From positions 1 to 37,312 of the IMG/VR virus record IMGVR_UViG_3300038427_000120: a stretch of DNA of 37,312 nucleotides; one strand, given 5' to 3'. The notes beneath the pieces were generated by a model. The model saw only the letters and a list, made by a program, of their open reading frames with translations, was not told the origin of the DNA and searched no databases. A program made the translations under genes and the position numbers. This document shows positions 6,913-14,700 of this stretch, in pieces; the first letter of the stretch is position 1, and every line of letters begins with the position of its first letter. The stretch is from a virus.

Positions 6913-7251
6913 CCCCATCGCGTTCGTGTCAAGGCGCCGGACCAGATCAAGCACACTGTCGAGCTTCGTCTCGATCGCCGTCAGGCGATTGCCTGATTTG
7001 ACCTGCTCCTCGCCGATTTCCTTGACGTCCGCGGTGCGTGCGGTTGACGACATTTCGAGCCCATCGATTCGGCTCTGCATCGTCGCGACATAATAGACGC
7101 CAGACCCGAGCCCGGCGACTCCAGTTCCCAAAAGCGTGATGATGAGCGCGATCGGGATATGCCGGTCGAAGCTCCATTTCGAGCCTTCCTCGGCATTGAG
7201 CTGGCGAATGGCGGACTTGAAATCCTCGACTTCGACTTGGCCCATCGTCAT
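6904..7251 (-). CDS. Membrane-anchored coiled-coil protein, last gene of the late operon
   Basis: Up to 115 residues. ATG 7245 is the better start because AAGGGG lies at normal distance from it and directly against ATG 7251. After a charged N-terminus there is one transmembrane helix (IPIALIITLLGTGVAGLGSGVYYV), then a coiled coil (MQSRIDGLEMSS ... LTAIETKLDSVLDLVRRL). A membrane anchor with a coiled-coil tail is the architecture of many inner-membrane phage proteins near lysis genes, including spanin-like and holin-accessory proteins. No sequence signature separates these, so it is called only by topology. Confidence 0.65.
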   Translation of the reverse strand: MTMGQVEVEDFKSAIRQLNAEEGSKWSFDRHIPIALIITLLGTGVAGLGSGVYYVATMQSRIDGLEMSSTARTADVKEIGEEQVKSGNRLTAIETKLDSVLDLVRRLDTNAMGKK

Positions 7252-7296
7252 CCCCTTCGTCCCTTGATATAGGGCCTCAGCCCTTTTGCGTTTCGA

Positions 7297-7434
7297 TCAG
7301 GTCTTCGGCACTAGCGTCGGCGCTCCGATCGGCGCAAGCGCTCCGGCCCAAGTGAAGCAATCGCGCGGCGTCGAATCGGCGATGGCGGCAACGAAGGCGT
7401 CCATGTCTCTACTCTTGAAATGAACGAGCGCCAT
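7297..7434 (-). CDS. Very small protein (45 aa), uncertain
   Basis: An open frame from ATG 7434 to TGA 7297, beginning 9 bases after the upstream gene's stop. A second in-frame ATG (7404) gives 35 residues. The peptide contains MDAFVAAIADSTPRDCFTW and ends GAPTLVPKT. Only the compact spacing supports it. Between it and the gene at 7251 there are about 45 bases with no other feature seen. Confidence 0.4.
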   Translation of the reverse strand: MALVHFKSRDMDAFVAAIADSTPRDCFTWAGALAPIGAPTLVPKT

Positions 7435-7443
7435 CAGCGCGAC

Positions 7444-7698
7444 CTATCTGTGGGCGAAAAATCGCGGCGCGGCGGGACGACCGCGCGGCGCGTCGGCGAC
7501 AACCTGCAGCGCGTCGCCGATGATCGCCGCGATGTTCCGCGGGCTCGGCGCGCGCATGACGATCGCGCATGCCGTATCGGTGATCGTCACGGCGATCGCC
7601 AGCGGCAGCAGCGTGGGGAAGGCCCCCGCGACCTTGTCGATCGCGGGGTTGATCGCGACGCAGAACAGGGCCGCGCCGACGATGGCGTGCGCGACCAA
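7444..7698 (-). CDS. Small membrane protein (84 aa)
   Basis: Starts with TTG at 7698, two bases after the upstream stop. Two hydrophobic stretches are visible, VAHAIVGAALFCVAI and GAFPTLLPLAIAVTITDTAC, followed by an amphipathic segment (NIAAIIGDALQVVADA) and a short basic tail. Size and topology fit a holin-type or accessory membrane protein, but no family is recognised. The rare TTG start may keep expression low. Confidence 0.6.
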   Translation of the reverse strand: MVAHAIVGAALFCVAINPAIDKVAGAFPTLLPLAIAVTITDTACAIVMRAPSPRNIAAIIGDALQVVADAPRGRPAAPRFFAHR

Positions 7699-7700
7699 GA

Positions 7701-8054
7701 TCAGAGCGCCGAAAGCAGGCTGCCGAGGCCGCTGTTCTCGTTTGCGTAGAGCGTTTCGACGGCGGTGATTTCGTTCTGGTATGCGACCGGGTCCGTGGCG
7801 GTCGCGAGGGCGTTCAGGATCGCGATCGCGCCGCCGGGCGGCGTTCCCAGCTTTTCGATATCGATGATGACGCTCTCGATCAGCGCGGTCTGCCCCTGCG
7901 CGCCGCGTATGTTGTCGAGTTTCGCCTTCACCTCATTGGGAACATTGCCGACCACGGAGCTGACCGCCGAAGTGACCGTGGCGAGCTGCGAAGAACTCAG
8001 GACGGAGGTGATCGACGAGATCGCGTTGGCGACGTTTTGAGCGACATTTGCCAT
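7701..8054 (-). CDS. Helical small protein (117 aa), unknown function
   Basis: ATG 8054 is chosen because GAGGAG lies at proper spacing upstream; longer frames start in an apparent leader with no ribosome-binding site. The product is Ala/Ser/Val-rich and helical (VAQNVANAISSITSVLSSSQ, ALIESVIIDIEKLG) with a C-terminal Gly-Ser tail (NENSGLGSLLSAL). No transmembrane stretch is convincing. It has its own strong translation signal after an ~80-base gap, so it may be well expressed. No function assigned. Confidence 0.65.
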   Translation of the reverse strand: MANVAQNVANAISSITSVLSSSQLATVTSAVSSVVGNVPNEVKAKLDNIRGAQGQTALIESVIIDIEKLGTPPGGAIAILNALATATDPVAYQNEITAVETLYANENSGLGSLLSAL

Positions 8055-8135
8055 AATGGTTTTCTCCTCATTGCGCTCGCCGGGGTGAGGAGGACCGCGC
8101 GCCCCGGCGAGCAATCGCGCGCGGTGTTCGTTGCG

Positions 8136-8642
8136 TCATCCCGTCGCGGCGCGCAGGCGCGGCGCCGGCAATTTGACGAAGCAGGCGGCGACGACGAGTT
8201 CGTCGAATGGGGTGACGGTGCGCGGATCGCCGGCGCAGTCGAGCACCTTGCCGCTGGCGAGCAGGCCCTTGTGGATGGCCGCCGAGCATATGAAGGTCGA
8301 TTCGGTCGCTGGCATCGGGCTCGGCCCGGCGATCAGCGCCGCGCCGATATGCGCGATCGCCGCGTCGTCGTAGGGGAAGCCGATCTTGGATTTGAGATAG
8401 GCGTAGAACGCGTCCTGCTGCGCCTGCGTGCAGGGAATCGCGACGATCAGCTCGCGCGTCCAGGTCGTATCGTAGCTTGGATCGCGCGCCTGGACGCCGC
8501 CGTCGGGCAGCGCGCCGAGATATTTCCCCTCCGGCGTCACCGCCTCGACGTGAACGTAGGGACAATCGGTGTCGCGGGCGATGAAAATTTGTGAAAGGTC
8601 GCTGTCGGGCTGTTCGACGAAGCGCAGCGTGATCGCGGCCAT
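8136..8642 (-). CDS. Permuted NlpC/P60 (C92/YiiX-like) papain-fold protein
   Basis: 168 residues. The layout fits the permuted papain-like amidase group (YiiX/C92): His31 lies early, in CPYVHVEAVTPEG. It is followed by a strand with a GVQARD turn, a long helix (QQDAFYAYLKSKIGFPYD), and a late candidate nucleophile Cys119 in STFICSAAIHKGL. In classical NlpC/P60 enzymes Cys precedes His; here the order is reversed. Members hydrolyse amide or ester bonds, in some cases in peptidoglycan. Its place among lysis-module genes fits a wall-directed role, but lipid or protein substrates are also possible. No signal peptide is seen. The call rests on motif order only. Confidence 0.6.
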   Translation of the reverse strand: MAAITLRFVEQPDSDLSQIFIARDTDCPYVHVEAVTPEGKYLGALPDGGVQARDPSYDTTWTRELIVAIPCTQAQQDAFYAYLKSKIGFPYDDAAIAHIGAALIAGPSPMPATESTFICSAAIHKGLLASGKVLDCAGDPRTVTPFDELVVAACFVKLPAPRLRAATG

Positions 8643-8651
8643 CGGCTCCTC

Positions 8652-8750
8652 CTACTGCGCCAGCCGCACGCCGTAGGCGACCAGCGCCCCGACCGTGCCC
8701 GCGAGCGCCATCGCGGCGACCAGCGCCCATTCGAGCCGGGTCGCGTTCAC
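8652..8750 (-). CDS. Tiny membrane protein (32 aa)
   Basis: GTG 8750 overlaps the stop of the upstream gene (GTGA). The peptide is almost all one hydrophobic helix (LEWALVAAMALAGTVGALVAYGV) with short ends. Too short for family recognition. The overlap with the holin-like gene suggests coupled expression. Confidence 0.5.
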   Translation of the reverse strand: MNATRLEWALVAAMALAGTVGALVAYGVRLAQ

Positions 8751-8998
8751 GACGCCTTCGTCGGTTGCGCGGTCACGGGCGGCGTCGGCACGGTGAAGTC
8801 CGGCATGAAATGCAACACGCCGTTGAGCCCCGCCACGAGCGCGAGCAACCATGCATCCCATTGCAGGATCGTGTGCTGCATCGCCTCGGATGTGCCGGGC
8901 GGGAAACTGATGGCGCCGGACGCAAACAGCGCCGCAATCGCGATGGCGACATTCAGCGCGCCTTTGAGGGTTGAGGTGTTGAGAGATGACCAATTCAT
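8747..8998 (-). CDS. Holin-like small membrane protein (83 aa)
   Basis: ATG 8998 follows AAAGGAG at good spacing. Two hydrophobic segments (LKGALNVAIAIAALFASGAI and AWLLALVAGLNGVLHFM) are separated by a short loop with PPGTSEAMQ, and the C-terminus is a Pro/Thr-rich tail. This size and topology fit class II-type holins, which perforate the inner membrane to release endolysin. The position between cell-wall enzyme genes supports it. No conserved holin signature can be named, so this is a topology-plus-context call. Confidence 0.55.
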   Translation of the reverse strand: MNWSSLNTSTLKGALNVAIAIAALFASGAISFPPGTSEAMQHTILQWDAWLLALVAGLNGVLHFMPDFTVPTPPVTAQPTKAS

Positions 8999-9008
8999 AG
9001 CTTCTCCT

Positions 9009-9209
9009 TTATGGGGTTCTTAACCCCCTCGTGTCCCTTAGCGTCCTCGCCATGACGCGGCGAATTGCCTTATGTTGCGATTTCTCGCGCAGACCGTCAA
9101 CGTGATAGCGAATCGTCTCGATCGGCACGCCGAGCCTTGTCACAATGGTCATCTCGCTCAGCCCTTGAGCGCGCATTGCCAAAACTTCGTCGGGCCACAT
9201 GGCTTTCAT
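9009..9209 (-). CDS. Small helix-turn-helix protein (66 aa)
   Basis: ATG 9209 overlaps the previous stop (ATGA). The middle of the protein, LSEMTIVTRLGVPIETIRYH, reads as a helix-turn-helix: a first helix, a Gly turn, and a recognition helix with polar residues, preceded by WPDEVLAMRAQG. The C-terminus is basic. Small HTH proteins of this kind act as transcriptional regulators. A regulator inside a lysis module is unusual and could modulate late transcription. The target is unknown. Confidence 0.65.
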   Translation of the reverse strand: MKAMWPDEVLAMRAQGLSEMTIVTRLGVPIETIRYHVDGLREKSQHKAIRRVMARTLRDTRGLRTP

Positions 9210-9511
9210 GGCGCGCTCGGATCAACTGTGGCGGCACACGTACATCGCGGGGGAGATATGCCCATGCCCGGATCGCAAGCACAACGAGGCAATCTCTCAA
9301 ACGGAAGGTTGCAATGTGCTCTTAGTACCACTCCCACGGGTGTGATTTCTGCACGTCCTTGATGAACGAGTCTCTTGATATCTTCTGTCTCGAAATCGTC
9401 GTCTCCTAGCGCTGCACCCAAGCCGCGCCATAACCCGTCAGGCCACTGCACGAGCGGCCCGTTGCGTAACCAGCCAATCATCCCGTCGTCGATTTCACGC
9501 TGTTTGTTCAT
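9206..9511 (-). CDS. Cys-containing small protein (101 aa)
   Basis: Starts at ATG 9511, overlapping the stop of the glycosidase-like gene. The N-terminal half has LVQWPDGLWRGLGAALGDDD and a charged helix (ETEDIKRLVHQG). The C-terminus has HCNLPFERLPRCACDPGMG and PPRCTCAA, which could bind a metal. A much longer frame through this region (to 10090) is a shadow of the gene upstream. No family recognised. Confidence 0.6.
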   Translation of the reverse strand: MNKQREIDDGMIGWLRNGPLVQWPDGLWRGLGAALGDDDFETEDIKRLVHQGRAEITPVGVVLRAHCNLPFERLPRCACDPGMGISPPRCTCAATVDPSAP

Positions 9512-10284
9512 AGTGCGCTCGGGTCCGGCATCGCCGCACTGTCGAGATCGACGACGGTCCAGCCGCTCGGGTCGGCCTTGTCGGGAATGGCGATGTTGTC
9601 GCGAAGCTGCCAAGCGAAAGCGCCGGAAAAGCCGCTGGTCGCAGGATCGAGATCGGGGAAATCGTCGGTCGGGTAGTTCGTCCGGTTGACCGTTGGAACG
9701 CGGTAAACCCAAATACGCACCCCAGAGCGCAGCGCCGCCATTTGCGCGCCTTGCAGGAACGAGCAATAAACCCCGGCGCCGAAGCCTCCGGCGACTACCG
9801 CATCGATCCATGCCGCAGTGTACCCAGATGTGATGAACTCTGGCGACGGACTTTCGTGATCGAGATAAACGAACGATCCCGGTGGGAAGCCTTCCGCCGC
9901 CATTTGTCTCGCTGCGTCCACGCCGTCGATCGCGCCCTGCGCCTCCGTGACGACGTGCTCGCCAGGCCCCATGACTTGCTGGCCGACATAGACCGGGGCG
10001 AGGCCCCAGCCTTCCTCCCGCAACACCCGCCACAGTCCGCACCACGTCCGCGCGGGATGCGACGGCGACGGCAGATAGCCGCCAAGCCATCTCGCGGTGG
10101 AGTATTTTTTGAGAAAGGCGCGCTGATCCGCGGTCGGCGGGTCGCTGCGGTCGAATCCTGCGTAGGCGGTCATCACATCCACTTCTCCACCTTGATAACG
10201 ATCCATATTACCAACGCCAGTAACAGCAGACAAGGAATAGTTGGGCGGCTTGGTCCACGGCAGGGTCGGAAGCTGAAGCGTCAT
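9508..10284 (-). CDS. DUF1906/Rv2525c-type glycoside-hydrolase-like protein, candidate endolysin
   Basis: 258 residues. The order GFDRSDPPTADQRAFL, ARWLGGYLPSP, WGLAPVYVGQQ, QGAIDGVDAARQMAAEG, SFVYLDHES and AGVYCS matches the DUF1906 (Rv2525c-like) TIM-barrel group, relatives of GH25-type enzymes. The aspartate of GFD near the N-terminus and the D-x-E of YLDHE (about residue 140) are the acidic residues expected at the active-site mouth. Families with this fold act on peptidoglycan or related glycans. The context (two other wall-active genes and holin-size proteins nearby) supports an endolysin role. No signal peptide is visible. Catalytic status of the family is debated, so the activity is inference. 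Confidence 0.7.
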   Translation of the reverse strand: MTLQLPTLPWTKPPNYSLSAVTGVGNMDRYQGGEVDVMTAYAGFDRSDPPTADQRAFLKKYSTARWLGGYLPSPSHPARTWCGLWRVLREEGWGLAPVYVGQQVMGPGEHVVTEAQGAIDGVDAARQMAAEGFPPGSFVYLDHESPSPEFITSGYTAAWIDAVVAGGFGAGVYCSFLQGAQMAALRSGVRIWVYRVPTVNRTNYPTDDFPDLDPATSGFSGAFAWQLRDNIAIPDKADPSGWTVVDLDSAAMPDPSAL

Positions 10285-10285
10285 C

Positions 10286-10363
10286 TCACATCCTCTTCAT
10301 GACTTGAAAAATGAGCCAGCCGACGGCGAGCGCCAGCGCGACGTCGGGCCAGTGCGCGCTCAC
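10286..10363 (-). CDS. Tiny membrane peptide (25 aa)
   Basis: GTG 10363 overlaps the upstream stop (GTGA); the stop at 10286 lies just before the next ATG. The peptide is a short polar start (SAHWPD) and one hydrophobic helix (VALALAVGWLIFQVM) ending in KRM. It is supported only by the chain of overlapping starts and stops it shares with its two upstream neighbours. Confidence 0.4.
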   Translation of the reverse strand: MSAHWPDVALALAVGWLIFQVMKRM

Positions 10364-10485
10364 GCGAGGCCCCAGGCGGCGAGCCAGAGGGCCCAGGCGG
10401 CGAAGGCGATGATCTGCGCCTCGATCGCGGCGTCGCGCAGCGCAAGCGGAGAAAGCTCGACGGGCCATTCGAAACGCCGGGTCAC
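10360..10485 (-). CDS. Tiny membrane-associated protein (41 aa)
   Basis: GTG 10485 overlaps the previous stop (GTGA) and its own stop overlaps the next GTG. A short N-terminal part (RRFEWPVELSPLALRD) is followed by a Trp/Ala-rich hydrophobic helix (IIAFAAWALWLAAWGLA) that ends the protein. The C-terminal tryptophan-rich membrane helix is notable. No family recognised. Confidence 0.45.
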   Translation of the reverse strand: MTRRFEWPVELSPLALRDAAIEAQIIAFAAWALWLAAWGLA

Positions 10486-10646
10486 GGGCGGCGCCCGCGC
10501 AGGCGATCCCAGGCGCCGATCGCCGACGCGACGCCGATGTAGACGACAGCCGCGAGCGCGCCGACGCAGACGGCGATTCCTAATGCGAGCGACATGGCGA
10601 ATCCCTCCGTCAACGATCTCGACAAACGACGCGCCGCGGCGATCAT
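10482..10646 (-). CDS. Small single-helix membrane protein (54 aa)
   Basis: ATG 10646 overlaps the stop of the CHAP gene (ATGA); an internal ATG at 10595 would give 37 residues. The peptide has a basic N-terminus (AAARRLSRSLTEG), a hydrophobic helix (LALGIAVCVGALAAVVYIGVA) and a basic tail (WDRLRGRRP). Topology would allow a holin, antiholin or pinholin-type role next to an exported amidase, but there is no direct evidence. Confidence 0.5.
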   Translation of the reverse strand: MIAAARRLSRSLTEGFAMSLALGIAVCVGALAAVVYIGVASAIGAWDRLRGRRP

Positions 10647-11113
10647 GGCGCCTCCACGAACGCCACGATCGTCCACCGCGGCGCCAGCGAGCGCGCGACG
10701 CGATGGCCCCAATTGCCTGAGATCAGGCGGATCGAGCCGTCCGGTTCGATCCCCTCGACGAAGCCGACGTGGTGGCGCATCACCGCGAGGTCGCCCGGAC
10801 GAGGATAGGCGGTGCGCGGCCCGTAGCCGAGCGCCGACGCCGCCATGCCGTTCGGCAACGGCCGGCGCCCCGTCCGCTCCAGCACGAAGCTCGCGAACCA
10901 TGCGCACCAGGCGCCGGGCCGTCCCGTCATGTTGCCCGAGCCGAGCCAGCGCGCCGCCTCGGCGAGCACGTCGGAGCCGCGAGAGGCCGGCGAGATGAAT
11001 TCGCCGCCGCGCGGAATGGCTCCCAGCGCGCGGCCGCCGGCGTTGGCCGGGCCGCCGACGCAAAGCGCCGCGAAGGCCGCAAGACCCGCCAGCGAGGCGC
11101 GCAGGCCCGTCAA
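10643..11113 (-). CDS. Exported CHAP-type (TIGR02594-like) cysteine amidase
   Basis: TTG 11113 overlaps the upstream stop (TTGA) and gives 156 residues. A Sec-like signal (LRASLAGLAAFAALCVGG, small residues before GG) covers about residues 1-25. The catalytic domain follows: Cys70 in PGAWCAWFASFVL, His115 in MRHHVGFVEG, and the SGNWGHRV segment that supplies the polar third residue. The GxxxAWCA...HVGFV...GN pattern is that of CHAP/TIGR02594 proteins, which cut peptide bonds in peptidoglycan. The signal peptide would let it reach the wall through the host Sec system, as signal-bearing endolysins do. Several small membrane genes follow immediately. Of the three wall-active candidates this is the most convincing lysin. 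Confidence 0.75.
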   Translation of the reverse strand: MTGLRASLAGLAAFAALCVGGPANAGGRALGAIPRGGEFISPASRGSDVLAEAARWLGSGNMTGRPGAWCAWFASFVLERTGRRPLPNGMAASALGYGPRTAYPRPGDLAVMRHHVGFVEGIEPDGSIRLISGNWGHRVARSLAPRWTIVAFVEAP

Positions 11114-11538
11114 AGCCCGCGCCCCGCGTGGACCAAATCGCCGCTGCCGACCTGCATGACGATCCGGATCGCTTCTGGACCGAGCTTGATCGGCGCGCAG
11201 GGCCGGTCGCCGTCGACAAAGATGATCGAGGCCGAGCCGTCGGGACGCAGCGACATTTCGGCATGATCGCCGGGCGGCAGCGACGCGGGCGTGTCCGGGG
11301 CCATGACGAACAGGCCCCGCACAAACTGAAACTGATCGTTGGTCAGAGCGATGAAGTCGGCGCCGCCCATCGCATGAGCCATTTCCTTGGCCGATTCGAT
11401 GGCGCCGCAGGGGAATTGCGACGCTTCGTCCGCGCGGGCGAGACGCGGACCGATGACGGCGAATCCGCCGGCGAGCGCGATGGCGGCGAGAAATCCGAGG
11501 CGCGCGAAGGCGCCTCGCGGCCAGCGAGGGTCCATCAT
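11110..11538 (-). CDS. Secreted/periplasmic protein, unknown function (142 aa)
   Basis: ATG 11538 overlaps the previous stop (ATGA). The basic N-terminus (DPRWPRGAFARLG) is followed by FLAAIALAGGFAVIGPRLARA, a probable Sec signal with cleavage near ARA|DEA. The mature part has a conserved-looking Cys (QFPCGAIESAKEMAHAMGG), a helix and a beta-rich C-terminal half (EMSLRPDGSASIIFVDG, RIVMQVGSGDL) with a second Cys, which may form a disulphide in the periplasm. Located between a coiled-coil exported protein and the CHAP amidase. No family recognised. Confidence 0.65.
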   Translation of the reverse strand: MMDPRWPRGAFARLGFLAAIALAGGFAVIGPRLARADEASQFPCGAIESAKEMAHAMGGADFIALTNDQFQFVRGLFVMAPDTPASLPPGDHAEMSLRPDGSASIIFVDGDRPCAPIKLGPEAIRIVMQVGSGDLVHAGRGL

Positions 11539-11783
11539 GGCGACGCCGCCGGATTTGGCGCTGGTTTCGGCGCGTTTTTGGCCTTCTCGTCGGCGAGTTG
11601 CTTTTGCAAATCGGCGAGCTGTTGCTGCAAGCGCTGGGCCTGAGCAGACAATTGCACGACTCGACCGTTGGCTTCGCCGAGCAGTTGCGCATAGGTCGCG
11701 GCAACGGGGTCGGTTGGCGGAGCCTGTTGCGCCAGGGCGGGGCTGGCGAGCAGGACAGCGAAGACGGCGATTCGTTTCAGCAT
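11535..11783 (-). CDS. Exported coiled-coil protein (82 aa), spanin-like by topology
   Basis: ATG 11783 overlaps the tailspike stop (TAATG). The first ~19 residues (MLKRIAVFAVLLASPALAQ) are a textbook Sec signal ending ALA|Q. The mature protein is a ~40-residue coiled coil (AQAQRLQQQLADLQKQLAD) with an Ala/Pro/Asn tail. There is no lipobox Cys, so it is not a classical outer-membrane spanin; an unusual spanin or a periplasmic adaptor is possible. Confidence 0.65.
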   Translation of the reverse strand: MLKRIAVFAVLLASPALAQQAPPTDPVAATYAQLLGEANGRVVQLSAQAQRLQQQLADLQKQLADEKAKNAPKPAPNPAASP

Positions 11784-14700
11784 TACGCAGCCCTTCTAAG
11801 TTCGGTAAAATTGTCATTTGCCGGCTCGACTTGCGACACGCTACCGCAAGTGTAAAAGATTGACTCTGACGTCAGCGAAGTTGCCCCGACCGTAAGTTGT
11901 GTCGTGCTGGTCGCCACCGTTACCGCGAGCGTTGACGCCGAGAACGACACCGAACACGCCGGCGCGGTCGTCCAAGCCACGCCGAAGTTTATGACGCATG
12001 ATGTCAGCGTACCACCGCCGGTTGTGATCTTGCCAAAGTTGTCCGACCCCGCAACTGCGGGCGAGCCTACTCCGCAAGCCGAGATTGCTGGCGAAGTTGA
12101 GGCGGCTAGAATATGCGACCCAGCGCTGATCTTGCCGCCGACGTAAGCAGCACCTGCGACGCCCAAGCCGCCGCTATCGACCAAACCGCCAGTCGTTGTT
12201 GATGTCGACGCGGTGTTGTTGGCGGCGGTGAGCACGCCAGCGACATTCTCCAACCCGCCAATCCAAGCCGCTCCGGCGACGCCCAAGCCGCCGCTATCGA
12301 CCAAACCGCCAGTCGTTGTTGATGTCGACGCGGTGTTGTTGGCGGCGGTGAGCACGCCAGCGACATTCTCCAACCCGCCAATCCAAGCCGCTCCGGCGAC
12401 GCCCAAGCCGCCGCTATCGACCAAACCGCCAGTCGTTGTTGATGTCGACGCGGTCGTCGCCTGCTCGATCAGCGAGCCGCCCGAGACTTGCAAATTGATA
12501 GAATTCAAATTGAACGTCAGCGTAGATCCACTGTCAAATCCGAGGTATGCGGTCCGAACAGCGCTCGGGTTATACCAAGAAAAGTACCCGGTATGCGTCG
12601 CGTCGCCGCTAACCATCTGCAAAAAGCCGTCTCCAGCAGCTAGCGGTCCGGCCTGATTGTTGTAAAGCGCCACGATGCCCTGATTAACGGTAATGTTCCC
12701 GGGAAATGTTATTGCTGGGTTGCTGGAGTTCCCTCCGGTCCCCGTCATCCAGGCCGTCGCGCCATCCCAAATTCCGAAAGTGTCCGACGTCGATGACAAT
12801 AGCGTATCGCACGGCGTCGCGCCGGTGCAGATCAAGATGTTGTCCGAGCCGGTCGAAAGCGTAGAATAGCCCGTCTTGTAGCCTATCAGGACATTTTTAT
12901 TTCCTGTGGTTAGCGCAACGCCAGCACTTGATCCAAAGATCGAGTCTTGGTTGCCGCTAGTGAGGTTCAACGCGCTGTTGGCGCCCACAGTGGTGAGATC
13001 CGAAGCGGTCATGATGACCGTGCAGCTGCCGGTGCAGGGATCGCCAGCGTTGGCGCCGACCGCGACATCGTTGGCCGGTGTGATGGTGCTGGCGACCGGG
13101 ACGGAAAAACCGCTGCCCGTGCCGCCAACCGAAGCCGCCTGCACGGTCAGGACGGTTGAAAGGTCGACACCCGAACCGCCCGAAACAAGCGTGACTGCGG
13201 TCACATGCCCCCCCGACACCGTGACGTTGAGGACGGGCGCGACGTAGGGCGAGACGAACGCGTAGGGGTAGTTGGCGCCTTGATTCGGCGGCCCGCCGGC
13301 CGCAACGAGTGCGGTGACGTTGTTATAGGTACCGTTGGTATATCCCGAGCCGCCGGTAATTGTGCCAAGCGTCGCCGCCGAGCTAGCCAGTGGATAGAGC
13401 GCTGCCTCTCCAATAGCCGTAATGTCGTTAGAATTAGAAATTGTCTGAAGCGCATTAGCCCCGAAGGCGTTGTTGCCCGTCCCGACAGTTTCGGTGAACA
13501 GCGCGTATTCGCCGAAGGCATTGTTGCCATAGCCGGTCGTGTTGTCGGTCAAAGATTGAACGCCGAACGCACTGTTGCCCAGGCCGGTCGTATTGAGCGT
13601 CAGCGCCTCGACGCCAAACGCCGAGTTGGCATAGCCTGTAGTATTGAAAGCCAGTGCCTGTATGCCGAGAGCGGAATTAGAATTTCCGGTCGTCGTGTAC
13701 TCAAGCGCATAAGCGCCAACAGCCGTGTTGTTGACCGCCGCCGAGGTCAAAGCGCCGAGGGCGAGCGTGTTGTAGCCGACTGCCGTATTATCCAGCACGC
13801 CGCCGACCGAAGCGAACAGAGCCCCAGACGTCGACCCCAGCGCGATCGATTGTTGGCTCGGCGCTGAGAACATACTCGGCATTGCCTGCGCCAATCCCGC
13901 TCCGCCAGTGCCTCCGTAGAGTTGCGAGGTCGTCAGGGAGGGAAGCGCCGAGAGGAGTGCCGAATGCGAGGCCAGGCCACCCGTCCCATCGAGCGAGTTG
14001 CCGAGCGCCGTCCCGACGCCGGTCCCCAGGCCGGTGATGCCGGCGACGGGGGCGGCCGTGGCAGTGACGCTATCCGCGAGTCCCGTGTTATTTTGGGCAA
14101 CGTATTTGGTTACGTTCCCAAGGCCTGCCACAACCGTAGTGTCTGACGTAAAAATATTTCCGTCAATTGTCAGCGATCCGGCTGTTCCTGCTATGTTGAT
14201 CGCAGTGGGGAATTGATAAATGTTTCCGCCACTGTGTATGGTAATTCCATCATTCGTACCAAGCAAATCAAGGAAGATTGCGCCAGTAGCATTTGCGCCC
14301 CAAGCGATCGGATTTCGAATGTCTAATCCGGTAACGTTGTATAGCTGAATGAAATTTGTTACAGTCGATACTGTGTCGCCAAACCAAGGCGTATCGAGCG
14401 TGAGGTTGTGCGGCCCAGGATCGGTGTTAGCGTTGATAAATGCAGGCGCACCCGCCGTCGACGACATTTCAAAAATTGGGTTGACAAAGTCCCAGCTACC
14501 CCCCGGCCTCCGAACCGCGCCGTATTGCCAGTTCCAGAATTGGCACGAGTAACAACTTAAACCAGCCCCACCTCCGCCGCCGCCGTCGACGAGGTACTGA
14601 GCGCCGTAAAAGGAAACGTGATCTAAATAAACATCTGCGTTGTCATACAGAGACAACAAAGCATACGCGTTGGTCTGGCCGAAAGATGTGCTTCGTAGAA

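Noticed and set aside
9206-10090. 294-codon frame overlapping the DUF1906-type gene
   Set aside because: Only the last 101 codons from ATG 9511 are a likely gene; upstream of that it is the wrong frame of the glycosidase-like gene.
10482-11324. 280-codon frame over the lysis genes
   Set aside because: Only its end is coding (54-aa membrane gene). The rest is a shadow of the CHAP and secreted-protein genes, which have signal peptides and motifs in other frames.
12156-12454. CRISPR-like or intergenic repeat array
   Set aside because: The 120-bp units are in frame with the tailspike and have no spacers, so this is a coding tandem repeat.
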